Part shown: piece by piece, positions 1 through 5,911 of the stretch
How the letters are laid out: every line of letters starts with the position of its first letter
Position numbering within the stretch: position 1 is the stretch's first letter
Source: Firmicutes bacterium CAG:95
GTDB taxonomy: Bacteria; Bacillota; Clostridia; Lachnospirales; Lachnospiraceae
Reading direction: 5' to 3'
NCBI GenBank assembly: GCA_000438155.1
Contig: FR902878.1
Span: 1 to 11,095, forward strand
DNA length: 11,095 nt
The notes under the pieces: generated by a model
The model's input: only the letters and a program-made list of their open reading frames with translations
What the model was told of the DNA's origin: nothing
Databases searched by the model: none
Program-made: the position numbers and the translations under genes

Positions 1-50
1 CCTTTTGAGGGCTAATACCAAACCACCAGTTGAACTGGTGGTTGCTGACT
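1..50 (+). mobile_element. Possible right end of an IS200/IS605-type element
   Basis: A perfect inverted repeat occupies 21-31 and 33-43 (best drawn as a 9-bp stem, AACCACCAG/CTGGTGGTT, with a TTGAA loop). No T-run follows on either strand, which argues against a simple terminator. Just upstream, frame 1 reads Pro-Phe-Glu-Gly-stop with TAA at 13-15. Small IS200 TnpA transposases often end in a similar Pro-Phe-Xaa-Gly motif, and IS200/IS605 elements carry a subterminal hairpin just beyond the last gene. The reading as an IS right end, with the transposase body off the left edge, is inference from four codons and one hairpin. It could equally be an unrelated intergenic palindrome. Confidence 0.38.
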
Positions 51-82
51 TAAAATCAAAACGAATGTGAAAGGCAACAAAA

Positions 83-1555
83 ATGGCAACGGCTTTGCAG
101 ATTTTGCATGATAGTATTTCCTTTATATTTTCGCATCTTCTGATCATCAATGTGCTTCTAAGTATTGTGGTGGTCTTTTTTCAGCGGCGAAATCCCAAAT
201 CCGTGTGGGCCTGGCTTCTGATCCTGTATTTCATTCCGGTGCTGGGATTTGTGTTTTACCTGCTGATTGGGGCAGATATGCACAAGAGGAAAATGTTCCG
301 TACCAAGGAGATCGAAGACCGTCTGGCAAATGCGATCCGGCGTCAGGAGCTGATGATCCGAAGTCAGGAGCTGAAGGAAAAATATCCGGGTGTTACAGAT
401 TATTCGGATCTTGTGATGTATCATCTGCATACCACGAGTGCCATGCTGACCGATGACAATAACGTGGAATTTTTTGTGAATGGGGAGGATAAGTTTGCAG
501 CCCTTAAGGAGGATATGCGGAATGCGAAGAAGTCCATTCATATACAGTATTATATTATTAAGAACGATGAGCTGTTCCGGAGTATTGTGGAGATTTTGAA
601 GGAAAAGGTAAAGGAGGGCGTGAAAGTACGCATTCTCTATGATTCCATGGGCTGCTGGAAGATGCGTAAGAAAATCTGGAAGCAGCTGGAAAAGGAAGGC
701 ATTCAGTGTACCGAGTTCTTTCCGGCCCTGGTTGGCAGACTGCATCTTCGGATCAATTACCGGAATCACCGTAAGATCGTGGTAATCGATGACTGCATCG
801 GATATGTGGGCGGCTTTAACATTGGTAAGGAATATATTGACAAGGATCCCAAGTTCGGGCACTGGCGGGATACACACATGCGGATTACCGGTTCAAGTGT
901 GACAGCTTTGGAAGCCCGGTTTATTCTGGACTGGAACTTTGCAGACCGCAAGCGTCTGCTTTCCTATGAGGATTATATGGATAATCTCAAAATGGAGCAT
1001 ACGGGCATATCTCCTATTCAGATTATTACAAGCGGGCCAGACTCCCATGATGAATATATCCGTAATACCTATGTGCGTATGATTCATAAGGCGCGTAAGA
1101 GCATTTATATCCAGACTCCGTATTTTATCCCGGATGAATCCGTGATGACTGCACTGCAGATTGCCATTCATTCCGGTGTGGAGGTAAATATTATGATTCC
1201 GTGTAAGCCGGATCATCCATTTGTTTACTGGGCAACCTATTCCTATGTCGGAGAGCTTGTCTTAGAGGGTGCGAACTGCTATACCTATGAAAACGGATTT
1301 CTGCATGCAAAGGGCATCATTGTCGATGATATGGTGTTCTGCTATGGAACGGCCAACATGGATATCCGGTCGTTTGAGCTTGATTTTGAGGTTAATGCCA
1401 TTGTCTATGATGAAGAGAAGGCAAAGCAGATGGTGGAATTTTTCAGGCAGGATATAGAGCAGTCCAGGCTTCTTACCAAGAATAAATATCAGAGCCGCGG
1501 GCTTTTTATCCGGTTTAAGGAACAGGTCAGCCGGCTGCTGTCCCCATTGCTTTAA
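83..1555 (+). CDS. cls: Cardiolipin synthase (phospholipase D family)
   Basis: Membrane enzyme that joins two phosphatidylglycerol molecules into cardiolipin, releasing glycerol. The 490-residue length is usual for bacterial Cls. Two N-terminal membrane segments lie at about residues 10-33 and 43-63. Two phospholipase D (HKD) motifs follow: H229-x-K231-x4-D236, in the context NHRKIVVID and followed by GYVGGFNIG, and H408-x-K410-x4-D415 in HAKGIIVDD followed by YGTANMDIRS. Both active-site halves are complete, so the enzyme should work. The ATG at 83 is the first in-frame start after the stop at 68-70 and has a GAAAGG-like ribosome binding site at 69-74, eight bases upstream. No terminator is visible after the gene; the next gene starts 81 bases on. 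The family call is firm. The exact lipid product is inferred from the family. Confidence 0.93.
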   Translation: MATALQILHDSISFIFSHLLIINVLLSIVVVFFQRRNPKSVWAWLLILYFIPVLGFVFYLLIGADMHKRKMFRTKEIEDRLANAIRRQELMIRSQELKEKYPGVTDYSDLVMYHLHTTSAMLTDDNNVEFFVNGEDKFAALKEDMRNAKKSIHIQYYIIKNDELFRSIVEILKEKVKEGVKVRILYDSMGCWKMRKKIWKQLEKEGIQCTEFFPALVGRLHLRINYRNHRKIVVIDDCIGYVGGFNIGKEYIDKDPKFGHWRDTHMRITGSSVTALEARFILDWNFADRKRLLSYEDYMDNLKMEHTGISPIQIITSGPDSHDEYIRNTYVRMIHKARKSIYIQTPYFIPDESVMTALQIAIHSGVEVNIMIPCKPDHPFVYWATYSYVGELVLEGANCYTYENGFLHAKGIIVDDMVFCYGTANMDIRSFELDFEVNAIVYDEEKAKQMVEFFRQDIEQSRLLTKNKYQSRGLFIRFKEQVSRLLSPLL

Positions 1556-1596
1556 ACCTTAAAATATGGTAAAGTTGACAGGATGGAACGAGGTAC

Positions 1597-1609
1597 GAGT
1601 GAACAGTAA
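1597..1609 (+). repeat. 13-base repeat, copy 1
   Basis: GAGTGAACAGTAA occurs here, shortly before the FKBP lipoprotein gene, and again exactly at 2706-2718, before the NlpC/P60 gene. A related AACAGTAACG lies at 7803-7812. This copy has no recognisable left arm, so it may be a decayed half of the palindromic element at 2645-2721. A shared regulatory site is the alternative. Confidence 0.5.
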
Positions 1610-1621
1610 TAAAATTTTTTT

Positions 1622-1636
1622 GAGGAGTTGAGGAGA
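1622..1636 (+). promoter_or_regulatory. Ribosome binding site that sets the FKBP lipoprotein start
   Basis: GAGGAG at 1622-1627 sits nine bases before the ATG at 1637. A second AGGAG at 1631-1635 is only one base from that ATG and too close to serve it. The in-frame TTG at 1628 directly abuts the first site, so it is unlikely to be the start. Confidence 0.6.
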
Positions 1637-2644
1637 ATGAAAAAGAACAGATTGATGGCACTTTTGTTTACGGGAGCGATGCTGCTTTCCATGACAGCAT
1701 GCGGAAAGGATCCCAGTGAGCTTGTATATTTAAAGGATTTTAAGCCGGACAAGTATGTCACGCTTGGAGATTATACCGGATTACCGACAACGATTGCAGC
1801 ACCGGAGGTTACCGAGGATGATATCGACACGGCGATTATGAATTCCGGGCTTAGTGATGACTGCAAGGTTCCGGTCGGGGATCGTGATGTGGTAGAGGTT
1901 GGAGATCTTGCGAACATTGACTTTGTAGGAACGATGGATGGAGAAGAATTTGAAGGGGGAAGCGGTGCAGGCTATGATCTGCTGATCGGTTCCGGTTCCT
2001 TTGTCCCCGGATTTGAAGAAGGGGTTGTAGATATGAAGGTCGGTGAAACGAAGGATATCGCTCTTACCTTCCCGGAGAATTATTATGAAGAGATGGCCGG
2101 TAAGGATGTGGTATTTGCAGTTACCGTAAATTCCATCAGCACCTATGACCGCGAGAAGGCCAGGGAAGAGCTGGAGCAGTCTGCCAAGGAGACTTATAAC
2201 AGCCAGGTGGCAGCCGAACTGATTGATACCCTTAAGCAGAGTTCAACCATTAAGGATGCACCGTCCGGAATGGTGGATCGTATGAATCAAACCCTGATCA
2301 GTAACGTGACTGCACAGGCCGGTGCCTATGGAATGGATGCCGGTGCTTTTGTAGCAGCAGTTTACGGTGGTACAGCCGATAACTATGAGGAAACACTGCG
2401 TACCTATTCTCAGGATGTGGCAAACCAGTATATGATTCTGGCAGCCATTGCAGAAAAGGAAAATATTACCGTGACCGATGAAGAGGTGACAGAGGATATC
2501 CGTGCTTCTCTCGGGGCAGACGCAACGGATGATGAAGTGGCATCCATGATGGAGTCCATTGATGAAGAGGCCTACAGGGAATATCTCTTAACCATGAAGG
2601 TGTGTGATTTCCTTGCGGAGAATGCAGTAACAGCAGAAGAATAA
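1637..2644 (+). CDS. Trigger-factor-like FKBP peptidyl-prolyl isomerase lipoprotein
   Basis: Probable extracytoplasmic folding helper: a lipid-anchored proline isomerase/chaperone on the outer face of the membrane. It has 335 residues. A signal peptide with a Lys-rich start and hydrophobic core ends in a lipobox MTAC, with Cys22 as the lipid-modified residue. Residues about 41-90 resemble the stretch of trigger factor just before its isomerase domain. The FKBP domain spans about 85-168 (VGDLANIDFVG, then SFVPGFEEGVVDMKVGE). An acidic helical region at 173-330 resembles the trigger-factor C-terminal arm. The ribosome-docking N-terminal domain is missing and replaced by the lipoprotein signal, so this is not cytosolic trigger factor. 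The in-frame TTG at 1628 was rejected as a start on ribosome binding site spacing. It lies between cardiolipin synthase and a secreted murein hydrolase, a setting that suits envelope protein folding. Clients are unknown. Confidence 0.87.
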   Translation: MKKNRLMALLFTGAMLLSMTACGKDPSELVYLKDFKPDKYVTLGDYTGLPTTIAAPEVTEDDIDTAIMNSGLSDDCKVPVGDRDVVEVGDLANIDFVGTMDGEEFEGGSGAGYDLLIGSGSFVPGFEEGVVDMKVGETKDIALTFPENYYEEMAGKDVVFAVTVNSISTYDREKAREELEQSAKETYNSQVAAELIDTLKQSSTIKDAPSGMVDRMNQTLISNVTAQAGAYGMDAGAFVAAVYGGTADNYEETLRTYSQDVANQYMILAAIAEKENITVTDEEVTEDIRASLGADATDDEVASMMESIDEEAYREYLLTMKVCDFLAENAVTAEE

Positions 2645-2721
2645 TCGTTACAGTTCATGCAGCAGCCTGACACCTGTTGCCGGGCTGCGTAAGAACATGA
2701 TTCAGGAGTGAACAGTAACGA
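2645..2721. repeat. REP-like imperfect palindrome
   Basis: The outer arms at 2645-2657 (TCGTTACAGTTCA) and 2709-2721 (TGAACAGTAACGA) pair at 12 of 13 positions, with one A-A mismatch. An inner stem GCAGCC/GGCTGC lies at 2662-2667 and 2683-2688. The right arm contains the 13-base sequence also found at 1597-1609. The element fills most of the gap between the FKBP lipoprotein stop and the NlpC/P60 start. There is no coding content and no terminal T-run. Nested inverted repeats plus a recurring arm suggest a dispersed REP or MITE-like element. An mRNA stem-loop separating two genes of one transcript is the alternative. Confidence 0.55.
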
Positions 2722-2747
2722 ATAATCAGATTTAGTGAAAGAATTTG

Positions 2748-4061
2748 ATGCAGATGAAGAAAACAGCGAGACGCTTATTAGCAATAGTAATGTCATGTCT
2801 GATCATGTTTTTGGTGGTAGAACCGGTGTGTGCTGCCACTATTTCTGATTTGCAAAAGCAGCAGGAAGAAATTGAAAGACAGAAGCAGGAGGCCGAACAG
2901 AAGAAAAAGCAGGAACAGCAGAGACTGAATGAGGCTTCCGGTAAAGTAAATAATATTCAGGGAAATGTAGATGCGGTCGGTGCGGAAATCGAAGAGGTGG
3001 ACAATGAACTGGTGGAGGTATTGGCAAGCATTGATATGATTCAGGAGGAGCTTGCTGCCAAGGAGGAAGCCATTGAAGAGACAACGGCAGAATATGAGGC
3101 AGCCAGGGCAACCGAGCAGGCGCAGTATGATGCCATGAAGGTCCGCATTAAGTATCTTTATGAAAAGGGAGATACGACCTATCTGCAGCTTTTGTTTGAA
3201 AGTCATAGTATTGGCGAAGCAATTAATAAAACCGAATATTTTGAGAAGCTATATGATTATGACCGTAAGCTTTTAGAAGAATATCAGCAGGCCAGACAGG
3301 AAGTTGAAGCACTAAAAGAGCAGCTGGAAAACGAAAAGGCAGAGCTGGAAGCACAGCAGCATGAGCTGGAGGAGGAACAGGAATCCCTGCAGGTGATCCT
3401 CGATCAGAAGCAGGCAGAGTATGACGATTATTCGTCCCAGCTTGCCAGGGCAAAGCAGGAAGCTGCCGTTTATATGGCAAATGTCCGGAAGCAGAATGAT
3501 GAAATCAAGCGTCTGCAGAAGGAAAGTGATCAGAAGCAGTCCGAGATTGAGGCTGCAAAGAAAGCAGAGGAAGAAGCGCGAAAAGCACAGGAGGAAGCAC
3601 TGCGGCGTCAGGCGCAGCAGGAGGCTTCGGAAAGCTCCTCAGGCAGCAGTTCATCCGGTAGTTCTTCGGGAAGCTCTTCAGGAAATTATGCATCTGCCGG
3701 CAGCTACAGTGGTTCAGGAAGCAAGGGTCAGCAGATTGCCAATTATGCGTGTCAGTTTATCGGCAATCCTTATGTGCCGGGAGGAACCAGTCTGACGGAG
3801 GGTGCTGACTGCTCCGGATTCGTGTGGCGGGTATATAAGGACTTTGGATACAGCGTTCCGAGAACCTCAGGGTCGCTTCGAAATGCAGGAACCGAGGTTT
3901 CGTATGCCAATGCACAGCCGGGAGATATTATGTGCTATGCAGGACATGTTGGAATATATATTGGAAACGGACAGATTGTACATGCAAGTACCCAGCGTAC
4001 CGGGATTAAAATTACCGCAGCGACCTATCGTGAGATTCTGGCCGTGAGAAGAATCGTGTAA
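2748..4061 (+). CDS. Secreted coiled-coil NlpC/P60 peptidoglycan endopeptidase
   Basis: Cell-wall hydrolase expected to cut peptide stems of peptidoglycan outside the cell. It has 437 residues. A signal peptide covers about 1-29, with a cleavage-like VCA-A near 27-30. A long charged coiled coil runs from about 31 to 290, rich in Glu, Gln and Lys, in the style of PcsB-like hydrolases whose coiled coil controls activity. A Ser/Gly linker spans 294-312. The NlpC/P60 domain covers 325-437 with catalytic Cys355 (ADCSGFVW), His400 (AGHVGIYIG) and His412 (IVHAS), at the family's usual spacing. Start choice is uncertain: ATG 2748 has GAAAG six bases upstream, while ATG 2754 and TTG 2745 are in frame and leave the signal peptide intact. 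Family members with this layout act in cell separation, and FtsEX control is known for PcsB. Neither is shown here. Confidence 0.9.
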   Translation: MQMKKTARRLLAIVMSCLIMFLVVEPVCAATISDLQKQQEEIERQKQEAEQKKKQEQQRLNEASGKVNNIQGNVDAVGAEIEEVDNELVEVLASIDMIQEELAAKEEAIEETTAEYEAARATEQAQYDAMKVRIKYLYEKGDTTYLQLLFESHSIGEAINKTEYFEKLYDYDRKLLEEYQQARQEVEALKEQLENEKAELEAQQHELEEEQESLQVILDQKQAEYDDYSSQLARAKQEAAVYMANVRKQNDEIKRLQKESDQKQSEIEAAKKAEEEARKAQEEALRRQAQQEASESSSGSSSSGSSSGSSSGNYASAGSYSGSGSKGQQIANYACQFIGNPYVPGGTSLTEGADCSGFVWRVYKDFGYSVPRTSGSLRNAGTEVSYANAQPGDIMCYAGHVGIYIGNGQIVHASTQRTGIKITAATYREILAVRRIV

Positions 4062-4066
4062 GGTAG

Positions 4067-4123
4067 ACTGCCAAGCATAAGTACCGATCATGCCCGCATG
4101 AGGAGGTACTTATATTTGGCAGT
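4067..4123. repeat. Long hairpin downstream of the NlpC/P60 gene
   Basis: The arms at 4067-4085 and 4105-4123 pair over 19 positions (17 Watson-Crick, one G-U, one mismatch). An inner stem TCATG/CATGA at 4088-4092 and 4097-4101 closes on a CCCG loop. It begins six bases after the NlpC/P60 stop. No T-run follows on either strand, so a standard intrinsic terminator is not supported. It may protect the 3' end of the upstream mRNA, form part of the leader of the next gene, or be a small dispersed palindrome. Confidence 0.6.
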
Positions 4124-4193
4124 CAGGAAACATGAGAAAGGAGCGATTTTCAAAGAAAATCAGCGGATTTCGAATGCTTTCAGGATTGCGGGA

Positions 4194-4246
4194 GTACGAA
4201 GTACGGAGCAATCCGTACCTTACACAAGTACAAGAGTAATAAGTAC
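4194..4246 (+). promoter_or_regulatory. GTAC-rich structured leader before the ClpX-like gene
   Basis: A perfect 7-bp hairpin GTACGGA-GCAA-TCCGTAC lies at 4201-4218. GTAC recurs at 4194, 4201, 4215, 4228 and 4243, and again at 4081 and 4106 in the hairpin upstream. The 8-mer ATAAGTAC occurs at 4077-4084 and 4239-4246, and inverted at 4106-4113. No sigma-70-like promoter with acceptable spacing was found in the 224-bp gap. The structure could be a leader RNA or a cluster of protein-binding sites; neither is established. Confidence 0.35.
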
Positions 4247-4285
4247 AGGAATAATAGCTATGAGAAAGAAAGGCAGGAGACAGCA

Positions 4286-5908
4286 ATGTCAGATTTTGAC
4301 AGAAAGGATTGGGATCAGGACAGCAAAGGTCCTGAAAATATAGAATCAAACCGGAAGGAACAGGATCCGGACCGCTATAAGGAAGTAACGGATGCAGAAA
4401 AAACGATTGTGGCAGACAAGGAGGAAGATGCTTCTGTAATCGAAACAGAGGCAAAAGCTGCTTCTGACCCAAACGACACGGAAGATGCGAAGAAGGAAAG
4501 TGAATATGAGGATGTCTGTTTTATCTGCCGCCGTCCGGAGAGCAAGGCTGGCAAGATGTTCAAGCTCCCGAATAATATTACGGTGTGCAGTGACTGTATG
4601 CACAAGACCATGGATACAGTCAGCCAGTTCGACTATATGGGAATGCTGAACAATCCTTCCATGATGGACGATCTGAACAAGTCCATGGGACAGGGGTTCC
4701 CTAATATCCGCTTTGTCAATATCAATGATTTGCAGGGCGAGGGAGGAATTCCGAATAAGCAGAGGCTCAAAAAGAAGAAGCCGAAGAATGGGGAAGAGCC
4801 GGTACTGGATATTCATAAGATTCCGGCACCGCACCAGATCAAGGCGAGTCTGGATGAATACGTGATCGGACAGGAGCATGCAAAGAAGGTGATTTCCGTA
4901 GCAGTTTATAATCATTATAAACGTGTAGCTACCGGAACGATGGATGACATTGAGATTGAGAAATCCAATATGCTGATGATCGGACCTACCGGTTCCGGTA
5001 AAACCTATCTGGTAAAGACGCTGGCCCGTCTTCTGGACGTGCCGCTTGCGCTTGCTGATGCGACCTCTTTAACCGAAGCCGGATACATTGGTGATGATAT
5101 TGAAAGTGTGATCAGTAAGCTTCTGGCTGCCGCAGATAATGATGTGGAAAGAGCAGAACGTGGAATTGTCTTTATTGATGAAATTGATAAGATTGCCAAG
5201 AAGAAAAATACGAACAGCCGTGATGTGAGCGGGGAAAGTGTACAGCAGGGGATGCTGCGTCTCTTAGAGGGTGCTGATGTGGAAGTGCCGGTTGGAGCAA
5301 ACAGCAAGAATGCAATGGTTCCGCTTGCTACGATTAATACACGGAATATCCTCTTCATCTGTGGAGGTGCATTCCCGGATCTGGAAGAAATCATCAAGCA
5401 GCGTCTGACGAAGCAGACCTCCATTGGTTTCAATGCGGAATTAAAGGATCGGTTTGATAACGACAGGGATCTGTTATCCCGGGTGACAGTCGAGGATCTG
5501 AAAAAATTCGGTATGATTCCGGAGTTCCTTGGACGTCTGCCGGTGATCTATACATTGAAGGCGCTTGACCGGGATATGCTTGTGAAGATCCTGATGGAGC
5601 CGAAGAATGCGATCCTAAAGCAGTATCAGAAGCTCCTGGAGCTGGATGAGGTGCAGCTTAAGTTTGATCAGGAAGCACTGGAAGCTATCGCGGACAAGGC
5701 AATGGAGCGCGATACCGGAGCTCGGGCGCTGCGTGCAATCATCGAAGAGTTTATGCTGGATATTATGTATGAAATTCCGAAGGATGATAATATTGGAACC
5801 GTTACCATTACGCGGGAATACATTGAAGGAACGGGAGGACCCAGGATTGAAATCCGGAATCAGGCAGAGCTTCCCATGCATATGATAGAAGAAAAGCCTC
5901 AGGAATAA
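4286..5908 (+). CDS. clpX: Divergent ClpX-like AAA+ unfoldase
   Basis: ATP-driven unfoldase that in the ClpX family feeds proteins to the ClpP protease. At 540 residues it is about 120 longer than usual ClpX. Residues 1-76 are an acidic, low-complexity extension. A zinc-binding domain follows with Cys78, Cys81, Cys101 and Cys104. The AAA+ module has Walker A GPTGSGKT (233-240), pore loop GYIG (266-269, usually GYVG), Walker B IVFIDE (294-299), the ClpX signature IPEFLGRLPV (411-420) and a sensor-2 GAR (478-480). The ClpP-docking loop IGF is present at 380-382, so ClpP partnership looks possible. The RKH substrate loop is replaced by Ser340-Lys341-Asn342 in an ungapped match to E. coli ClpX. 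AGGAG at 4275-4279 lies six bases from the start. The usual tig-clpP-clpX-lon neighbours are absent, so it is probably a second ClpX paralogue with altered substrate choice (inference). Confidence 0.87.
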   Translation: MSDFDRKDWDQDSKGPENIESNRKEQDPDRYKEVTDAEKTIVADKEEDASVIETEAKAASDPNDTEDAKKESEYEDVCFICRRPESKAGKMFKLPNNITVCSDCMHKTMDTVSQFDYMGMLNNPSMMDDLNKSMGQGFPNIRFVNINDLQGEGGIPNKQRLKKKKPKNGEEPVLDIHKIPAPHQIKASLDEYVIGQEHAKKVISVAVYNHYKRVATGTMDDIEIEKSNMLMIGPTGSGKTYLVKTLARLLDVPLALADATSLTEAGYIGDDIESVISKLLAAADNDVERAERGIVFIDEIDKIAKKKNTNSRDVSGESVQQGMLRLLEGADVEVPVGANSKNAMVPLATINTRNILFICGGAFPDLEEIIKQRLTKQTSIGFNAELKDRFDNDRDLLSRVTVEDLKKFGMIPEFLGRLPVIYTLKALDRDMLVKILMEPKNAILKQYQKLLELDEVQLKFDQEALEAIADKAMERDTGARALRAIIEEFMLDIMYEIPKDDNIGTVTITREYIEGTGGPRIEIRNQAELPMHMIEEKPQE

Positions 5909-5911
5909 GAA

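Noticed and set aside
158..877. Long open frame on the minus strand inside cardiolipin synthase
   Set aside because: It lies wholly within a gene with two clear HKD motifs, and its translation has no recognisable domain. It is a shadow frame.
1575..1610. Perfect TTGACA at 1575-1580 as a promoter for the FKBP lipoprotein gene
   Set aside because: No acceptable -10 box lies 16-18 bases downstream. The nearest AT-rich hexamer is about 24 bases away.
3628..3690. Repeated Ser/Gly codons in the NlpC/P60 gene as a DNA repeat or recombination site
   Set aside because: They encode an ordinary flexible linker between the coiled coil and the catalytic domain, with varied codons rather than exact DNA repeats.
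4098..4343. Plus-strand 81-codon frame upstream of and overlapping the ClpX-like start
   Set aside because: It begins inside the long hairpin, has no ribosome binding site at a workable distance, and its low-complexity translation matches no family. A short leader peptide cannot be fully excluded.
4346..4915. Minus-strand open frame of 189 codons within the ClpX-like gene
   Set aside because: It is antisense to a well-supported gene, its composition is that of a complement frame, and no family is recognisable.
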